This document shows positions 10,401 through 20,570 of a stretch of 64,000 nt of DNA, one piece after another; the first letter of the stretch is position 1, and each line of letters starts with the position of its first letter. The DNA is from Vandiemenella viatica (lineage: Eukaryota > Arthropoda > Insecta > Orthoptera > Morabidae). The DNA lies in assembly GCA_031002005.1 (NCBI GenBank), contig CM061919.1, positions 226,298,739 to 226,362,738 of the forward strand, written 5' to 3'. The notes beneath the pieces were generated by a model. The model made no database searches, was not told the origin of the DNA, and saw only the letters and a list, made by a program, of their open reading frames with translations. The translations under genes and the position numbers were made by a program.

Positions 10401-13400
10401 TCCAGTCTGCGGAGTGGCGACATGATGGATCACCAAGGAGGCAGAAGTTCTGGCAGAATCCTTCCCCAGTCAAACTGATGGTGATCATTGCGTATGACGT
10501 CAGGGGTGTCATTGTTTGCCACTTTGTTCCTCATGGCAGAACAGTGACCGCACAGTACTACAGGGACTTCCTGGTGCGACAGGGCGTTTGGGATAAATGT
10601 CCAGATCTTTTGGACAGTGCTATAATCCTGCACAACAATGCAAGACCACATAAAGAAGAGTGTGTAGGGCAGCTACTGCGACGTTGGGGATGGAAAGAAT
10701 CGGAGCACCCACCGTACTCTCCCGACATTTCGCGCTGTGACTTTGATCTCATGTTGCAAGATTAAGGACCCACTATGTTTGTAGGCGGTTTGGCAACATG
10801 AGAGGACATTGCTAATGCTGTGCGCCAACAGATGGCCTGATTCACACATGGTACAGCACATGCTGAGGCTGATGGTAATCAGTGCCTCCACATCTTGGCA
10901 CGTGTGGTGACAGTAGCAGGGGACTACTTTGAGGGTCTTTAGGCCCAGGTTTGTTATGTCAACTTTATGTGTAATGTGTCGTCATTCTTTTGCAGCGTGA
11001 AGGCCATTTTGCCCTGTATACTACCGTAATAAATTAGTGTGTTACGATATTTCAGTGCTATTCATGGTCCACACATGTAGTTAACACCTCTCCTTTCATC
11101 TGTATATGTCACATTTTCCTAACCTGACTGGCATCTTCCAGAAAAAAAAAAAAAGTTGCCATGACATATACCCCAACCCTCATATTTATATTTATTTAAC
11201 AGCTTTCACTGAGTACAAATCTGGATAATCCTCTTCCAAAGTTTTTTAAACCCATTTCTCTCAATTTCGCGGTACAGTAAATACAGAACATTATAACATC
11301 TGCCACCATTTGCCCAGGTGTCCCACACAATTTAGTTTAATATAAAAAGTTATGCCAAAAAACATATTTACATTTCATGCATTCAACTAGGCTATCCACC
11401 TCCACAAGATTACCATGCAAAGCCTTAAACACTTATCTGTGTACCTAATCAGTTGACTTTTTTGCATTTATCATTCCATTCTGATCTACCTACTTGCCCA
11501 GATCATTACATAACTGTCCACAAGCCTCTATAATTTTAATCCTATTATACAGTATTATACTACCTGCCAAATGCCAGATTTCTGAATAATATGTCAACAG
11601 AGATTTTCCAGGTGTGTAATTGCATCATGGTCTTCCGGGTGTGAGAGTTGAGATTAGATTAAGCAGGAACAACATCGACAGAGATGGTGGTCTATTTTAA
11701 GTGAAGCATGGAAGTCAGTCTTCTGAGATCTGCAACAGCAGCGTGATAGACGTGTGCTGGAAGAGAGCCGAGATGCTACAGTCCCTTATGGGCAACTTAT
11801 GAGGCCAGATGATGCGGTGGCCAATGGGAGAGCAGCTTCTGTGCCGGCCAATGGGGAGCAGTTCCTGTGCTGGCCAATAGGTAAGCGGGTCCAGTGGCAG
11901 TTTCACACGTGTCCGCCAGCCGTAGGGTATTTACACGAGTCGAAATCGCTAGGCATGCACAGTCGGTGTCTTGCTGTCGCAATGTCAACTTTGACATTTT
12001 TGCCTGATGAAGACAACAGAGGCTGTTGTTAAAACATTGCACATGGAAGAACTGATCTGGCGGAACAACTGAGAAGAATTTTTGTCATGGTCTTCCCGGG
12101 TTTGCAGCCGAATAGTATCATAAAAAGATGTCAACTTTCAACAGCGTCCTCTGTTGTATAAATCAGGTTTCTTTTTATCACAAATCTAGCACAGTCAAAC
12201 ATCTGCAGCCTGATGGGCTTATATAACCTTATACATTAACAGCTGACCAATGGGTGTTGAGGCTCTATATGCCGTCCACTCTCTTGTGTCGTGCTGCTCT
12301 GCTCATGCTAGCTTTTGTTACCACGGTTGGCCTTAAATTTGCTGCACTCCTGTTTGAACATTGAAAATCCCGGTTTCCATACATCACTCAGAAAGATGTC
12401 CTGTTACCTTTGTTAAAGGTGCTGTCATTGAGTCTTATTTCAATAGCTTCTTTTATAACAGACTCCTAAAAATAAGGAGTCTGGGGCACCTCCATCGAAA
12501 CAGACTTTGCAAATGTGAAGGTGCTGGCCTGCATCCCTTATTGTTTGGAGTCTGTTACAAAAGACTCAATCACAATACATTTAACAGAAATACAGGACTC
12601 TTTCCAAGTGGTGCATGGAAACTGGCACTATATATACTCAAACAGGAGCACAGCAAATTTAAGGTGAAAGTGGTAATGAAGCTAGCATGAGTAGAGCTGT
12701 ACGACGTAAGGAAGTGAACCATATACAGAGCCATGACACCAATTGGCTTTCTGCAAGCATATGAAGTTATATAAACTTATCCACCCACGTATTTTCAAGC
12801 CGTAATCCCATTGTAATACAGCCTAGACCATTATTTTCAAGCAAAACTTAGGTTGTCATACATCCTGGACCAGCACGACAGTGTTAAATATATTTGGAAA
12901 AGTATTCCTAGCAGTGTTTTGTGTTTGACTACTGCAGTATTATGACACCAATTCCTTGCTGAATCGCAATTTCCAGTAATGCCATATTTCATTCATTCAC
13001 AATGCAAGAAACACACTAAAATGAACGCATTACAGTCACCCAGATAACAGTAACATAAGCACACTTTTCCAAAACTGGGCAAGGCAGGTCTGCATTTAAG
13101 CATAGGCTCCCTAGACTGTAGCTTAGGAGGCCATACCACTAATGGGGGTCCACACCACAGCTGAAGGGGCCCTGGATGACCAGTCGGAGGGGCTTCCTAC
13201 AAGACCAGTAGTAGAGCTAAGGAAAAAAAAAAAGGTAAATTGTTACACCAATGCCGAGAGGGGTCCACACCAAATATATAGCCTAGAGGCCCACAAAGCC
13301 AATGTGGGCCTGGGCCAAGGCAAGAGAAAAAATCCCCAGTTAAATTTCCAAATACACTGTCTTAGGGATGTAAATCCCTCCATGACAGAACTGACTCATG

Positions 13401-14827
13401 TGTCACTGAGTATGACGAGCATCATAATATATATTAAACTTCTTTAAGCTATAACCTGGCATTACTTAAAGAGTACTGAACAAATTTTTATGTGGCTGTC
13501 ATAGCTTGATAGAGTATGAGGTGTGAGCAGCTAAAATTGTTTGTACAAATTACCCTAAGACACAGGGGAGGGTTGTGAATCACCGGGATACAGGTGTCAG
13601 GAGAAGAGAAATAGCACTTGATGTCAGACTAAAGTGAGAGGGAAAATTTTCATGTGTAGGTAATGGAGTCTGGAACAAATTTTCAACAAATTTGCTGAAC
13701 ATGCTACCTTAAACTCTGAAATAAATTAAAGGTAAATTGCCACTAGGACCTTATGTTCCATTGTAATTTATTATTAATTACACACAACCTAATCTGGGGG
13801 CAGAGTAGAAAATTAAAATTTAATAAAAATATATATATTTAATTTTTATGAGTAGGTAGAATGGGATAAAAATTTAATTAAACCCAAGTATTTACACTGC
13901 TAAAAGAACAAATGGATTATAAATACTTTGTCACTTATACTTAATTTTGCCAATTTACCAATAGTCAGCGATAAGTGCAATTTATAAACATGCTTAGTTT
14001 TGATGAGTCTAAATTTTATGAAAATAACAAACCTGAAATAACAAAGAAAAGTGAAAAAAAAAACCATCAATCACCAATGCTGAAGGCAGGAGGGATGTGA
14101 CAAGCAAATTGTGTTTGTCTCATTTTTTTCTCTGTTCATAGCAACCCTCCCACCTTCAAGATTCTTTGTTGTTTACACTGCCTAAAAACAGCATTTTCTG
14201 TATTACATGTTAAATGCTATTCCTTACTTGATAGTAGTCCAGCCCACCAAACCCACTCCTTCAGGTAACCGAAACCACCAGCACTGGCCCTTAAAGAACC
14301 AGTCCTGGAAAGTCGCAAAAGTGCTTTCTTCTTTATAATGAAACTTGATCCTGCACAGGAGAATAAGAAGTATTAATTCTGATGACAACAATAGGGTTTC
14401 ATAAATTAAGTAAGTGCACACTAAACACTTTCAAAAAAATTTCTGGTAGCCAGCTCAAAATTTACATATTTAACTGAAATTCCACGGTGTTTGAAAAACC
14501 ATTCCAAATAATTAAACAACAGCTGCCAATTCACGTTATCCGATGATGGGGATATAGACTATCCACATCGTTATTAAATTCTTTGGGGGTAAGTAAATAT
14601 GTAACACCTTAATGCACAGCTTTAAATGAAACATTGTTTTGATGTAAAATTGTTTCAATTAATTTAGTGAAAGCTACTTTAAACACACATAAGAAGTACC
14701 ATCTCACCAAAATTGAACAGTACTTGCCGATAAAAACACTGGAACTAATGGCAAGTCCCAGTCCGATGTAATACTGTGTAACATCGTAAGGATGTCCCGT
14801 TACAGTTTTTTCTGTTGACGATTCCAT
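7297..14827 (-). CDS. NIPA-family magnesium transporter, partial gene (four 5' exons)
   Basis: Multi-pass membrane protein of the NIPA (DUF803/EamA-like) family, known to move Mg2+ across plasma and endosomal membranes. Four minus-strand exons join in frame: 14827-14728, 14350-14228, 9522-9380 and 7405-7297, giving about 158 residues. Visible family motifs are [88 protein letters not shown] and [19 protein letters not shown], in the order expected for NIPA2-like proteins. Exon lengths and split codons (G/GA, A/TG, AAG/CTT) agree at every junction. Full NIPA proteins are roughly 330-400 residues, so about half is missing; the downstream exons would lie past 7297, where the assembly runs into a gap and then an inverted copy. 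The start is the first in-frame ATG before a standard NIPA N-terminus. Intron 2 is inflated by a mariner and Penelope-like repeats. Confidence 0.92.
8364..8710 (-). mobile_element. Retroposon-like segment with A tract, right-arm copy
   Basis: Mirror of 1625-1962 with the T run at 8366-8388. This copy has about 12 additional GC-rich bases near 8515-8527 that the left arm lacks. Confidence 0.4.
9006..9221 (+). mobile_element. LINE 3' end (RTE-like C-terminal coding tail)
   Basis: An uninterrupted 63-codon frame at 9013-9204 reads [20 protein letters not shown], then [22 protein letters not shown] and NQSKD, followed by a stop and an A tract at 9213-9222. This is the familiar C-terminal end and short 3' tail of endonuclease/reverse-transcriptase LINEs in insects. 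Everything upstream is missing, as in a 5'-truncated insertion. Confidence 0.65.
9380..9522 (-). CDS. NIPA exon 3 (intact copy)
   Basis: This 143-nt exon has a polypyrimidine-CAG acceptor and a GTCAGTG donor. It encodes [19 protein letters not shown] to [10 protein letters not shown], the most conserved helix pair of NIPA proteins. The mirror copy at 808-950 carries two compensating one-base indels, so this right-arm version is the readable one. Confidence 0.93.
9725..11182 (+). mobile_element. mariner-type DNA transposon (degenerate)
   Basis: Terminal inverted repeats at 9725-9750 and 11155-11182 share AGGGTTGGGG and ATGTCATGGCAAC with a short indel, and TA flanks both ends (9723-9724 and 11183-11184). 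The length, about 1.46 kb, is normal for a mariner with one transposase gene. It sits in NIPA intron 2. The inverted duplication ends inside it. Confidence 0.9.
9911..10942 (+). pseudogene. mariner transposase pseudogene (D34D type)
   Basis: About 1030 nt, the right size for a 345-residue mariner transposase that cuts and pastes at TA sites. Visible parts are an N-terminal helix-turn-helix region ([20 protein letters not shown]), the WVPHSLTE linker, the first catalytic Asp in [27 protein letters not shown] and the terminal GDYFEGL. Spacing between the second and third catalytic positions is 34 residues. The second Asp is Asn (HNN instead of HDN), and there are in-frame stops near 10023 and 10036 and frame changes after 10330 and 10765, so it cannot be active. 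Confidence 0.9.
11620..12205. mobile_element. Penelope-like terminal-repeat debris with hammerhead-like cores
   Basis: Two stretches resemble a hammerhead ribozyme core (CTGATGA, a short stem, then GAAAC). On the plus strand at 12003-12040 CCTGATGAAGACAACAG is followed by a complementary TGTTGTT and AAAAC. On the minus strand at 12167-12130 there is a more decayed CCTGATTTATACAACAG, then CTGTTG and AAAG. A TCATGGTCTTCC(C)GGGT block occurs at 11628 and again at 12087. Hammerhead motifs are known in Penelope-like terminal repeats; both copies here have mutated core bases. Confidence 0.4.
12205..12480 (-). mobile_element. Penelope-like element C-terminal fragment (minus copy)
   Basis: Read on the minus strand it contains [16 protein letters not shown], matching the EAIEIRL...FNR signature near the C-terminus of Penelope-like proteins after the GIY-YIG nuclease. 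Stops interrupt the frame. It is an imperfect mirror of 12540-12785. Confidence 0.5.
12540..12785 (+). mobile_element. Penelope-like element C-terminal fragment (plus copy)
   Basis: Contains [20 protein letters not shown] followed by a short basic tail, aligned with the minus copy at 12205-12480. The two fragments lie back to back with about 60 bases between them and both 3' ends pointing outward. Confidence 0.5.
12786..14227. other. NIPA intron 2 remainder, nothing further recognised
   Basis: AT-rich intronic DNA. A C- and G-richer patch at 13080-13340 has repeated short phrases (GGGGTCCACACC at 13145 and 13261; AGGCCCACAAAGCC) that could be an old repeat, but I cannot assign it. Confidence 0.4.
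14228..14350 (-). CDS. NIPA exon 2
   Basis: This 123-nt exon lies between a TGTGCAG acceptor and a GTAAGG donor. It encodes the cytosolic loop [16 protein letters not shown] and the helix start [13 protein letters not shown], both hallmarks of the family. Phase (2 bases, 40 codons, 1 base) matches exons 1 and 3 exactly. It lies outside the inverted duplication, so it is single copy in the window. Confidence 0.9.
14728..14827 (-). CDS. NIPA exon 1 with start codon
   Basis: The exon encodes 33 residues beginning [20 protein letters not shown] and ends one base into a Gly codon, covering the first membrane helix ([13 protein letters not shown]). The donor is GCAAGT rather than GTAAGT; using GC as the donor is the only choice that joins ATC-G to GA-TCA and restores the family motif FIGSSF. 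I infer a GC-AG intron. Confidence 0.88.
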
Positions 14828-16461
14828 TCTGTTAGACTCACGTCAGTCGATGACAGTCCCCTGAAACGGATGGAAGAACAAACATATCTGGTAACACCAT
14901 TATTTACAGGTCGATTTACTGTAATCGTACATAATTACGAATGAAAGCTGAGCTTAATACACGCACTCCTTACTAAAAGGGAACTGATTCTCATTTTTGT
15001 TCTATTCAAATCGGTCAGTATTGAAAATTCTTTGACAGTTTTGTCCACAGTATTGACCTGATATCAAAATCATAACCTCCCATCCTACATGCAACCTGGT
15101 GTTATATAAACCAAACGGTAAAGTTATTCATCTACACAGGCTATTACGCAACTCAAAGCATGTGTTGAATTCCTGCTCCAATCTTAAAAAAACAGGTTTT
15201 CTTCTTAATAACAGTGGAAGCACTTTAATGACCAAAACAACACCGCACCCTATACCGAAGCACGACAACAAAAGTCAGCTGTTTCTGAGTGAAATGTGAT
15301 ATTTGACCCTCTTTCTAGTATCGGATTATAATTTGCCTGTTTGTAAATGTTGTCAAAGACTAAAATAATAACTACAGGTTGCAATTAATTCAACATAGAA
15401 ATACATATATGTTAGTGTTAAATCTAACACCTGAAAATTAATCTCACTTAATTCCTGGTGTTTTCAAATTGTATTTAATGATAAGTTTCTAAGGAAAAAA
15501 CAGTCGGGTTACACGGTCGCTATAAAAGTGGACATAGCCTAATGCACAACATAGCCAAGAATGATTTTGCTGTAACATGCATAGATGTGATAAATTTGTT
15601 TACTTTCACCACTTAATGTCATATGCAATAATCTTCTGGAACAATAAGCTATTTGACTACTATTAGGATTTTTTAAAAATCTTGCATTAACACACTTCAT
15701 ATACCCAACATTATTTACTTTCGGAAAACTGCCGTATTTTAAATAAAATTCGATGTCTACATTTAAAGTAAAATAAAAAGCCCGCCAAAATAACATTTCG
15801 TGTCATTGCGCAGGTAACCGATGTCAGTGACGTCACACGCCAATAAATAGGAACTCTTACTCAGGGCACGAGAATCCTAGCGCCGGCCCTACCTAGCCGT
15901 AGAGAAGCAGCACAAACAAAAGTGGTTAGCCGAGGCCTTTTGTTTGAACGTGACAGGTTATATGTATTTACGCTAGCGAGCTGGTGCTCACGACTTCGTG
16001 GTTGTAAGGTTGTAAAGAATTTTAAATATTATTATTATTTATTTAGTTTGCACTGAACCTTTAATATTTCCAGGATAATAAGTAATCAGCAACCCGCCAG
16101 TAAAAGTCCCGTCTAAATGGTTCACACACTAAATATGTTGCATATAAATTATTTATATTTGATAATAGCTGAAAATGTGTCATATTCTAGTACATTTTTG
16201 TACATTCAAGAACATTCTAGTTTGTGCAGAAGATTCCAAAGGTTTCTTAGAATTTTCTCGAAATATGAAAATGACGTAGGTCGAACACTTTCAACCACCC
16301 TATATCCCACACCCCTACAGCTAGCAACGTGTAAGCACCATAGTGCACTATGGAAGACTTGAAGCTATTACCACACAAAAACACCATTGGTCAGCGCAAG
16401 GTAGTTGTGAAATATAGGGAGCGAACCGTTATTATTTATATAGCTTGTGGCTGGAATTACA
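14828..16461. promoter_or_regulatory. 5' flank of NIPA, possible promoter region
   Basis: The stretch upstream of the NIPA start codon. Around 15790-16000 CpG density rises, and there is a perfect CRE palindrome TGACGTCA at 15828-15835 followed by AATAAATAG. No 5' UTR exon could be proven. An unassigned AT-rich region fills the rest. Confidence 0.3.
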
Positions 16462-16950
16462 TCTGTCTTCCTACCCCAGTGCAGTTCCTGAACACTCCCC
16501 CAGATGGGGGTAGATGAACTGTAATCCTAACCCTGGTCCAGTACCGGATTAACCACGTAGTAGGAGTTAGCAAATGCTACGGGCCTCGTACCTTCTGTGG
16601 GTCTCAGCCTGCCTGTCAGGTTAGATGGGCGAACTTTTAGCTTTACAATTCCTCCGGGCGGCGAAAACCAAGGGCCTTTTCTTCATCACATTTGCTGCGG
16701 GCCCCGCACTGTCTTAATCCGGCTCTGCCCTGGTCCTACACACTAATTTGCTGTAGCGCCTAGATACTCCCCCAGATGGGGGGAGGTGGACTGCAGACCA
16801 ATCCTGCATTCTTGCCCCACTGCAGCAACTGGACACTCCCTCAGATGGGGGGAGATGGACTACAGTCCGGACTACGAAATGCCAGTACTCCAAGCTACCC
16901 TAATACAGTTCAAGACCATTCCCCCAGATACGGGGAGATGGACTGTAATC
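16462..16950 (+). repeat. Minisatellite-like tandem block upstream of a LINE
   Basis: Four diverged units share the pattern CTGCAG...ACTCCCCCAGATGGGGGGAG then ATGGACTGYAGTCC, with cores starting near 16492, 16768, 16834 and 16918. Unit spacing is about 65-90 bases once the hAT insert in the block is removed. The last unit ends about 35 bases before the LINE endonuclease frame. Confidence 0.7.
16539..16727 (+). mobile_element. hAT-type MITE, copy 1 of a shared family
   Basis: Starts CAGTACCGGATTAACCACG and ends TTAATCCGGCTCTG, giving terminal inverted repeats typical of hAT elements. It is flanked by a perfect 8-base duplication CCCTGGTC (16531-16538 and 16728-16735). It shares internal sequence with 24672-24830 and has no coding capacity. 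Confidence 0.92.
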
Positions 16951-16984
16951 CAGATTAGCCTCTTGTCCGTCCAAAAACCGAACA

Positions 16985-17470
16985 ATGCCTGACAACCCCA
17001 TGAATACGCATATCCTCTTCTGGAACGCCTGCGGACTGAAACGCCAAAAGGCAGAATTGGCGGCGTTTATGGAACAGCACGGTCTCCGTATTGCTCTTAT
17101 AAACGAGACACACCTGGGCGCAAAAGATAACTTCCACATGAACCAATGCCGTGTGCACCGTACCGACAGGCAGAACGGCGCACTGGGTGAAGGCTGGAGA
17201 TCTTAATTCCAAACATCATAGTTGGAACGCGCAAAGTCAAAACTCCAACGGCATGAAACTATAGGAACATTCACTAGAGCACAGTTATCTTGTACTGGGG
17301 CCAAAAGAACCGACTTTTGTCCCCCATGCTTGGAGAAAAAATCCAGACGTATTAGATATAGCCCTCCTCAAGGGTATAATCCGCACTCACGACCTACAGG
17401 TTGTAAACGATTGGATTCAGACCACATGCCATTCATACTTAACACTGAAGGTACACTGTCAAGAGACGGA
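16985..17470 (+). pseudogene. LINE apurinic-like endonuclease remnant
   Basis: Begins MPDNPMNTHILFWNACGLKR followed by AFMEQHGLRIALINETHL, the N-terminal active-site segments (catalytic Asn in WNACG and Glu in NETHL) of the nuclease that nicks target DNA. Frames break at 17205 and again before 17460, where RLDSDHMPFIL preserves the SDH-like final motif. Confidence 0.85.
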
Positions 17471-19571
17471 TGCTAAACTATCGACACGCCAACTGGACTC
17501 TGTTTAAGGAGGTATTAGATAGTCGCATACCTGACAGACACGAGATTAGCCAACAACGCATTAATGAGTCTTTTTTAACTTTAACCGTTGCAATACAGGG
17601 AGCTACGACGAGTAGCATCCCCGAATCAACCCCACACCAGAGACAAATGGCGCTACCTGAGGCAATCACGGGGTTAATTAAAAATAGTAATAGGCTCAGG
17701 AGATACTGACAACGTACTACGCGTCCCATTCATAGAGTGCATATCAACAGACTCAAAGACATAAATAGTAGTAGAATCTAGGAGTACAAAAATCAACAAT
17801 GGGGACGTCTGTTCCCGGAGTTGATCGCTGACACCACTGACCGCTCCGTGAGGTCTTTAGCTCGTCACTTCAATCGTGAAGCACATCATACACCTACCCA
17901 ACAGGGGCCAGACGGACTTTTCTATTCTTCCCGGAACTGATGGCCAAAACACTTTCGACCAAACGTGGGTCCTTCCGAGCCTGCGTTTACAATGTAAACG
18001 GACCAGATGGTACACAGCTGTTAGCCCAACCGGTTCGCGAGTATCCGCGTAGGGCAACTTCCAACGAAATCTCATGGGAAATACAGCACGCGGATTCTAA
18101 GAAAGCACTTGGTCCGGATAGTATTCAGAACCGTGTTCTTAAACATTTTATTATTTATTCCCGATATTAAAATAAATTTTTAAGAACACGGTTCTGAATA
18201 CTATCCGGACCAGGTGTTTTCTTAGAATCCACGTGCTGTATTGCCGATGAGATTTCGTTGGAAGTTGCCCTACGCGGATATTCTTAAACAGCTCACGGGG
18301 AAAGTGATGAGTACCTTACAGACATCGCGAATGCCATCTTACACAACCAGTATTTCCCCGACCTATGGAAGAAGGCCAAAGAGCTAATGTTCAGAAAGCC
18401 GGGAAAAGAGCCATCTTCACCCAACAACTACCGTCCAATTAGTTTACTCAACTCCCTGAGCAAAGTTGTTGAAAGAGTCTTACTCAGACGCCTTACACAA
18501 CACATAAACATCCTGAAACCGGAGCAATTCGGTTTCAGGAAGCACTACTCCACAACACAATAATTAATGCATGTTGTTGAGCACGTAACAAGCGAGTATA
18601 ACTTTTCTGCATCTACCGGGGCTGTGTTCCTGGGAATCGGGAAGGCGTTCGATCGTCTTTGGCACAGCAGTCTCATTCGTAGACTTAGTGACGACGGATT
18701 CCCGGACGCACTGGTACGCCTAATACACTCGTAACTCACTAACCGAACGTTCCACGTCTGCGTTGATAACAAAAACTCTACACGTCATGGGATACAAGCA
18801 GGAGTTCCTCAAGGAAGTATAACAGGCCCTCCGCTCTTCAGAGAATACTTTAACAAAGCCCCGACCACTGACAAAACGTGCAAGCCATTTATGATGACGA
18901 TACCGCCTACCTTTCACAGTCACGACAACCATCTCATATAAACAGTAGATTACAGCGCGCGCTTAACATAGCCGAACCTTGGCTCACACGATGGCGAATT
19001 AACGTCAACGTAGGTAAATGTAAGGCACTCCTATCATACGAACACCTAGGCAAAAACTGTCGACCGCACATTACACAATCAACCTATACACTTCCGGAAC
19101 GAAGTTAAGTATCTTGGGGTCAAATCTGACGCGAAGCTAACATGGAGGTTCGATATACACTACATGATTAATAAATCAAACATAAGACTCAGACAACTAT
19201 ATCCTATGCTAAATAGACAAAGCACACTACACAGAAGTAATGCCCGAGCAATGTACTTAGCACTCATTCAGCCACTCTTTATGTATGAAGCTCCGGTTTG
19301 GGGGTACGCAGCTAAGTCTCACATTAAGAGACTGCAATTAATTCAAAACAAAGTACTCAGGATCATAGAAAATGCTCCTTGGGGAACACGAACAACAGAC
19401 TTACACCGAGATTTCCGACTCAAGCCAACACAGCAAGTAATTAAGAAGCTTGCCATAAACATGTATGGGAAATCCCAAATGTCGCAAAATCCTTTGATAC
19501 GCGCTATAAGCAGTTACGATCACAACCACAGATTTAAAGACCCACGGCCCAAAATATTGTTCAACAGATAG
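17470..19571 (+). pseudogene. LINE reverse transcriptase remnant
   Basis: Motifs in order: KKALGPDSIQNRVLK, NNYRPISLLNSLSKVVERVL, PEQFGFRKHYSTT, FDRLWHSSLIRRL, GIQAGVPQGSITGPPLF and the active site read as IYDDDTAYL where F/Y-ADD is expected, then YLGVKSDAKLTW and a C-terminal helix region with YEAPVWGYAAKSHIKRLQ. Several stops and frameshifts are present. The clade call (Jockey) rests on motif wording only. Confidence 0.85.
18047..18282. repeat. Local inverted duplication inside the LINE reverse transcriptase
   Basis: Bases 18047-18148 reappear in reverse complement at 18178-18282 with several mismatches, around a short AT-rich loop. The original frame resumes after the insert, and TTCTTAAA flanks both sides. 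Confidence 0.85.
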
Positions 19572-20570
19572 AAAAAACCTAATATATAAAGAAGTAAAAA
19601 ATCTGTCGACTGCATCACGGGCCACTGGGGTTAAGGTCCCATTCTCTAATCATCCTGCAAAGTAATCACTGAGCTAAGGAACGTGGTTATAGTGCGATCG
19701 CAAGTGCAGAAGTCAGCCACACACAACAAGAAAACAATCCACAAACTACACTAGTACAGTATCCGGTGTGGTAAGCACCACGGGGGAGCTGGCATGCATA
19801 GCAGCCTAGCGCGATGCATCCTGCTCCAATATTGCCTGCAATAAGCATGGTGGAGTTGTCTTACCCGGCGGCGATGACGCGTGCTAGCAGGGTTGGTCAT
19901 GGCGATGATGTCCGTCATCGTCCTAAAGCTCGAGCATGTCGGAAGTGGTCATCTAGCAGCATCGTGGCTGTCACCGTCGGCGAAACCCTTACCGTGCATT
20001 ACCGGGATGAGGAAAGGCTCTGCGCGTTGCGGCGGTTGCGCCCTCGCGCCCTGGTGGTGCGAATCACGTCTCGCCAACACATACAACACCTGTTATTCAC
20101 AGCTGTTATTAATTATAACAAATCGGCATATTCCAAGACCATCTCAACGGCAGAGACGGCGCACTGAACCAGCTGACTATCTGAAAGGCAGCAACGGTGC
20201 TTGGACCAGCTGTAAGTTGTTCCATGATACCACATCCCAACAAACTAATAAATCCCTCATACATCCAAAATTTGTAGCATAGAATCTGTCGCGGTACTGG
20301 TAGTATCTTAGCCAGGTGCTCTTTTTCCCTCACCTAACTATCGCAAAGGTTTTTTTCCAAGGGTAAAACCTTGGCACTTTTTTCCCTCTGTCTCTTCTTT
20401 CAAAAGTTTCTGTGTATCTTATCCGATGGACCCATGTAAACGGGCGGACGCCTGGAATACATCAATCCAGTTCCCCACTTAATACATGTGCAGAGGCGAG
20501 CAGTAGATAACAGGAAGGCCCCAATGCTTGGAGGAGCTGGTTTTTGGGGCTCCGCCATAAATAAATGACA

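Larger units (their letters stand above)
16985..20570 (+). mobile_element. Jockey-type non-LTR retrotransposon (decayed)
   Basis: Endonuclease and reverse transcriptase sections follow one another in the right order with frameshifts and stops. The coding remnant runs to about 19571. The remaining kilobase, ending in CCATAAATAAATGACATT near 20570, is likely the 3' untranslated tail, including GC-rich DNA at 19790-20080. The 3' limit is a guess. Confidence 0.75.

Noticed and set aside
15846..15895. Possible hAT end CAGGGCACGAGAATCC
   Set aside because: No partner end or 8-base duplication could be matched.
19814..20282. Overlapping frames of 117 and 133 codons
   Set aside because: They lie in the GC-rich presumed 3' region of the Jockey-type LINE, overlap in different frames and show no domain.
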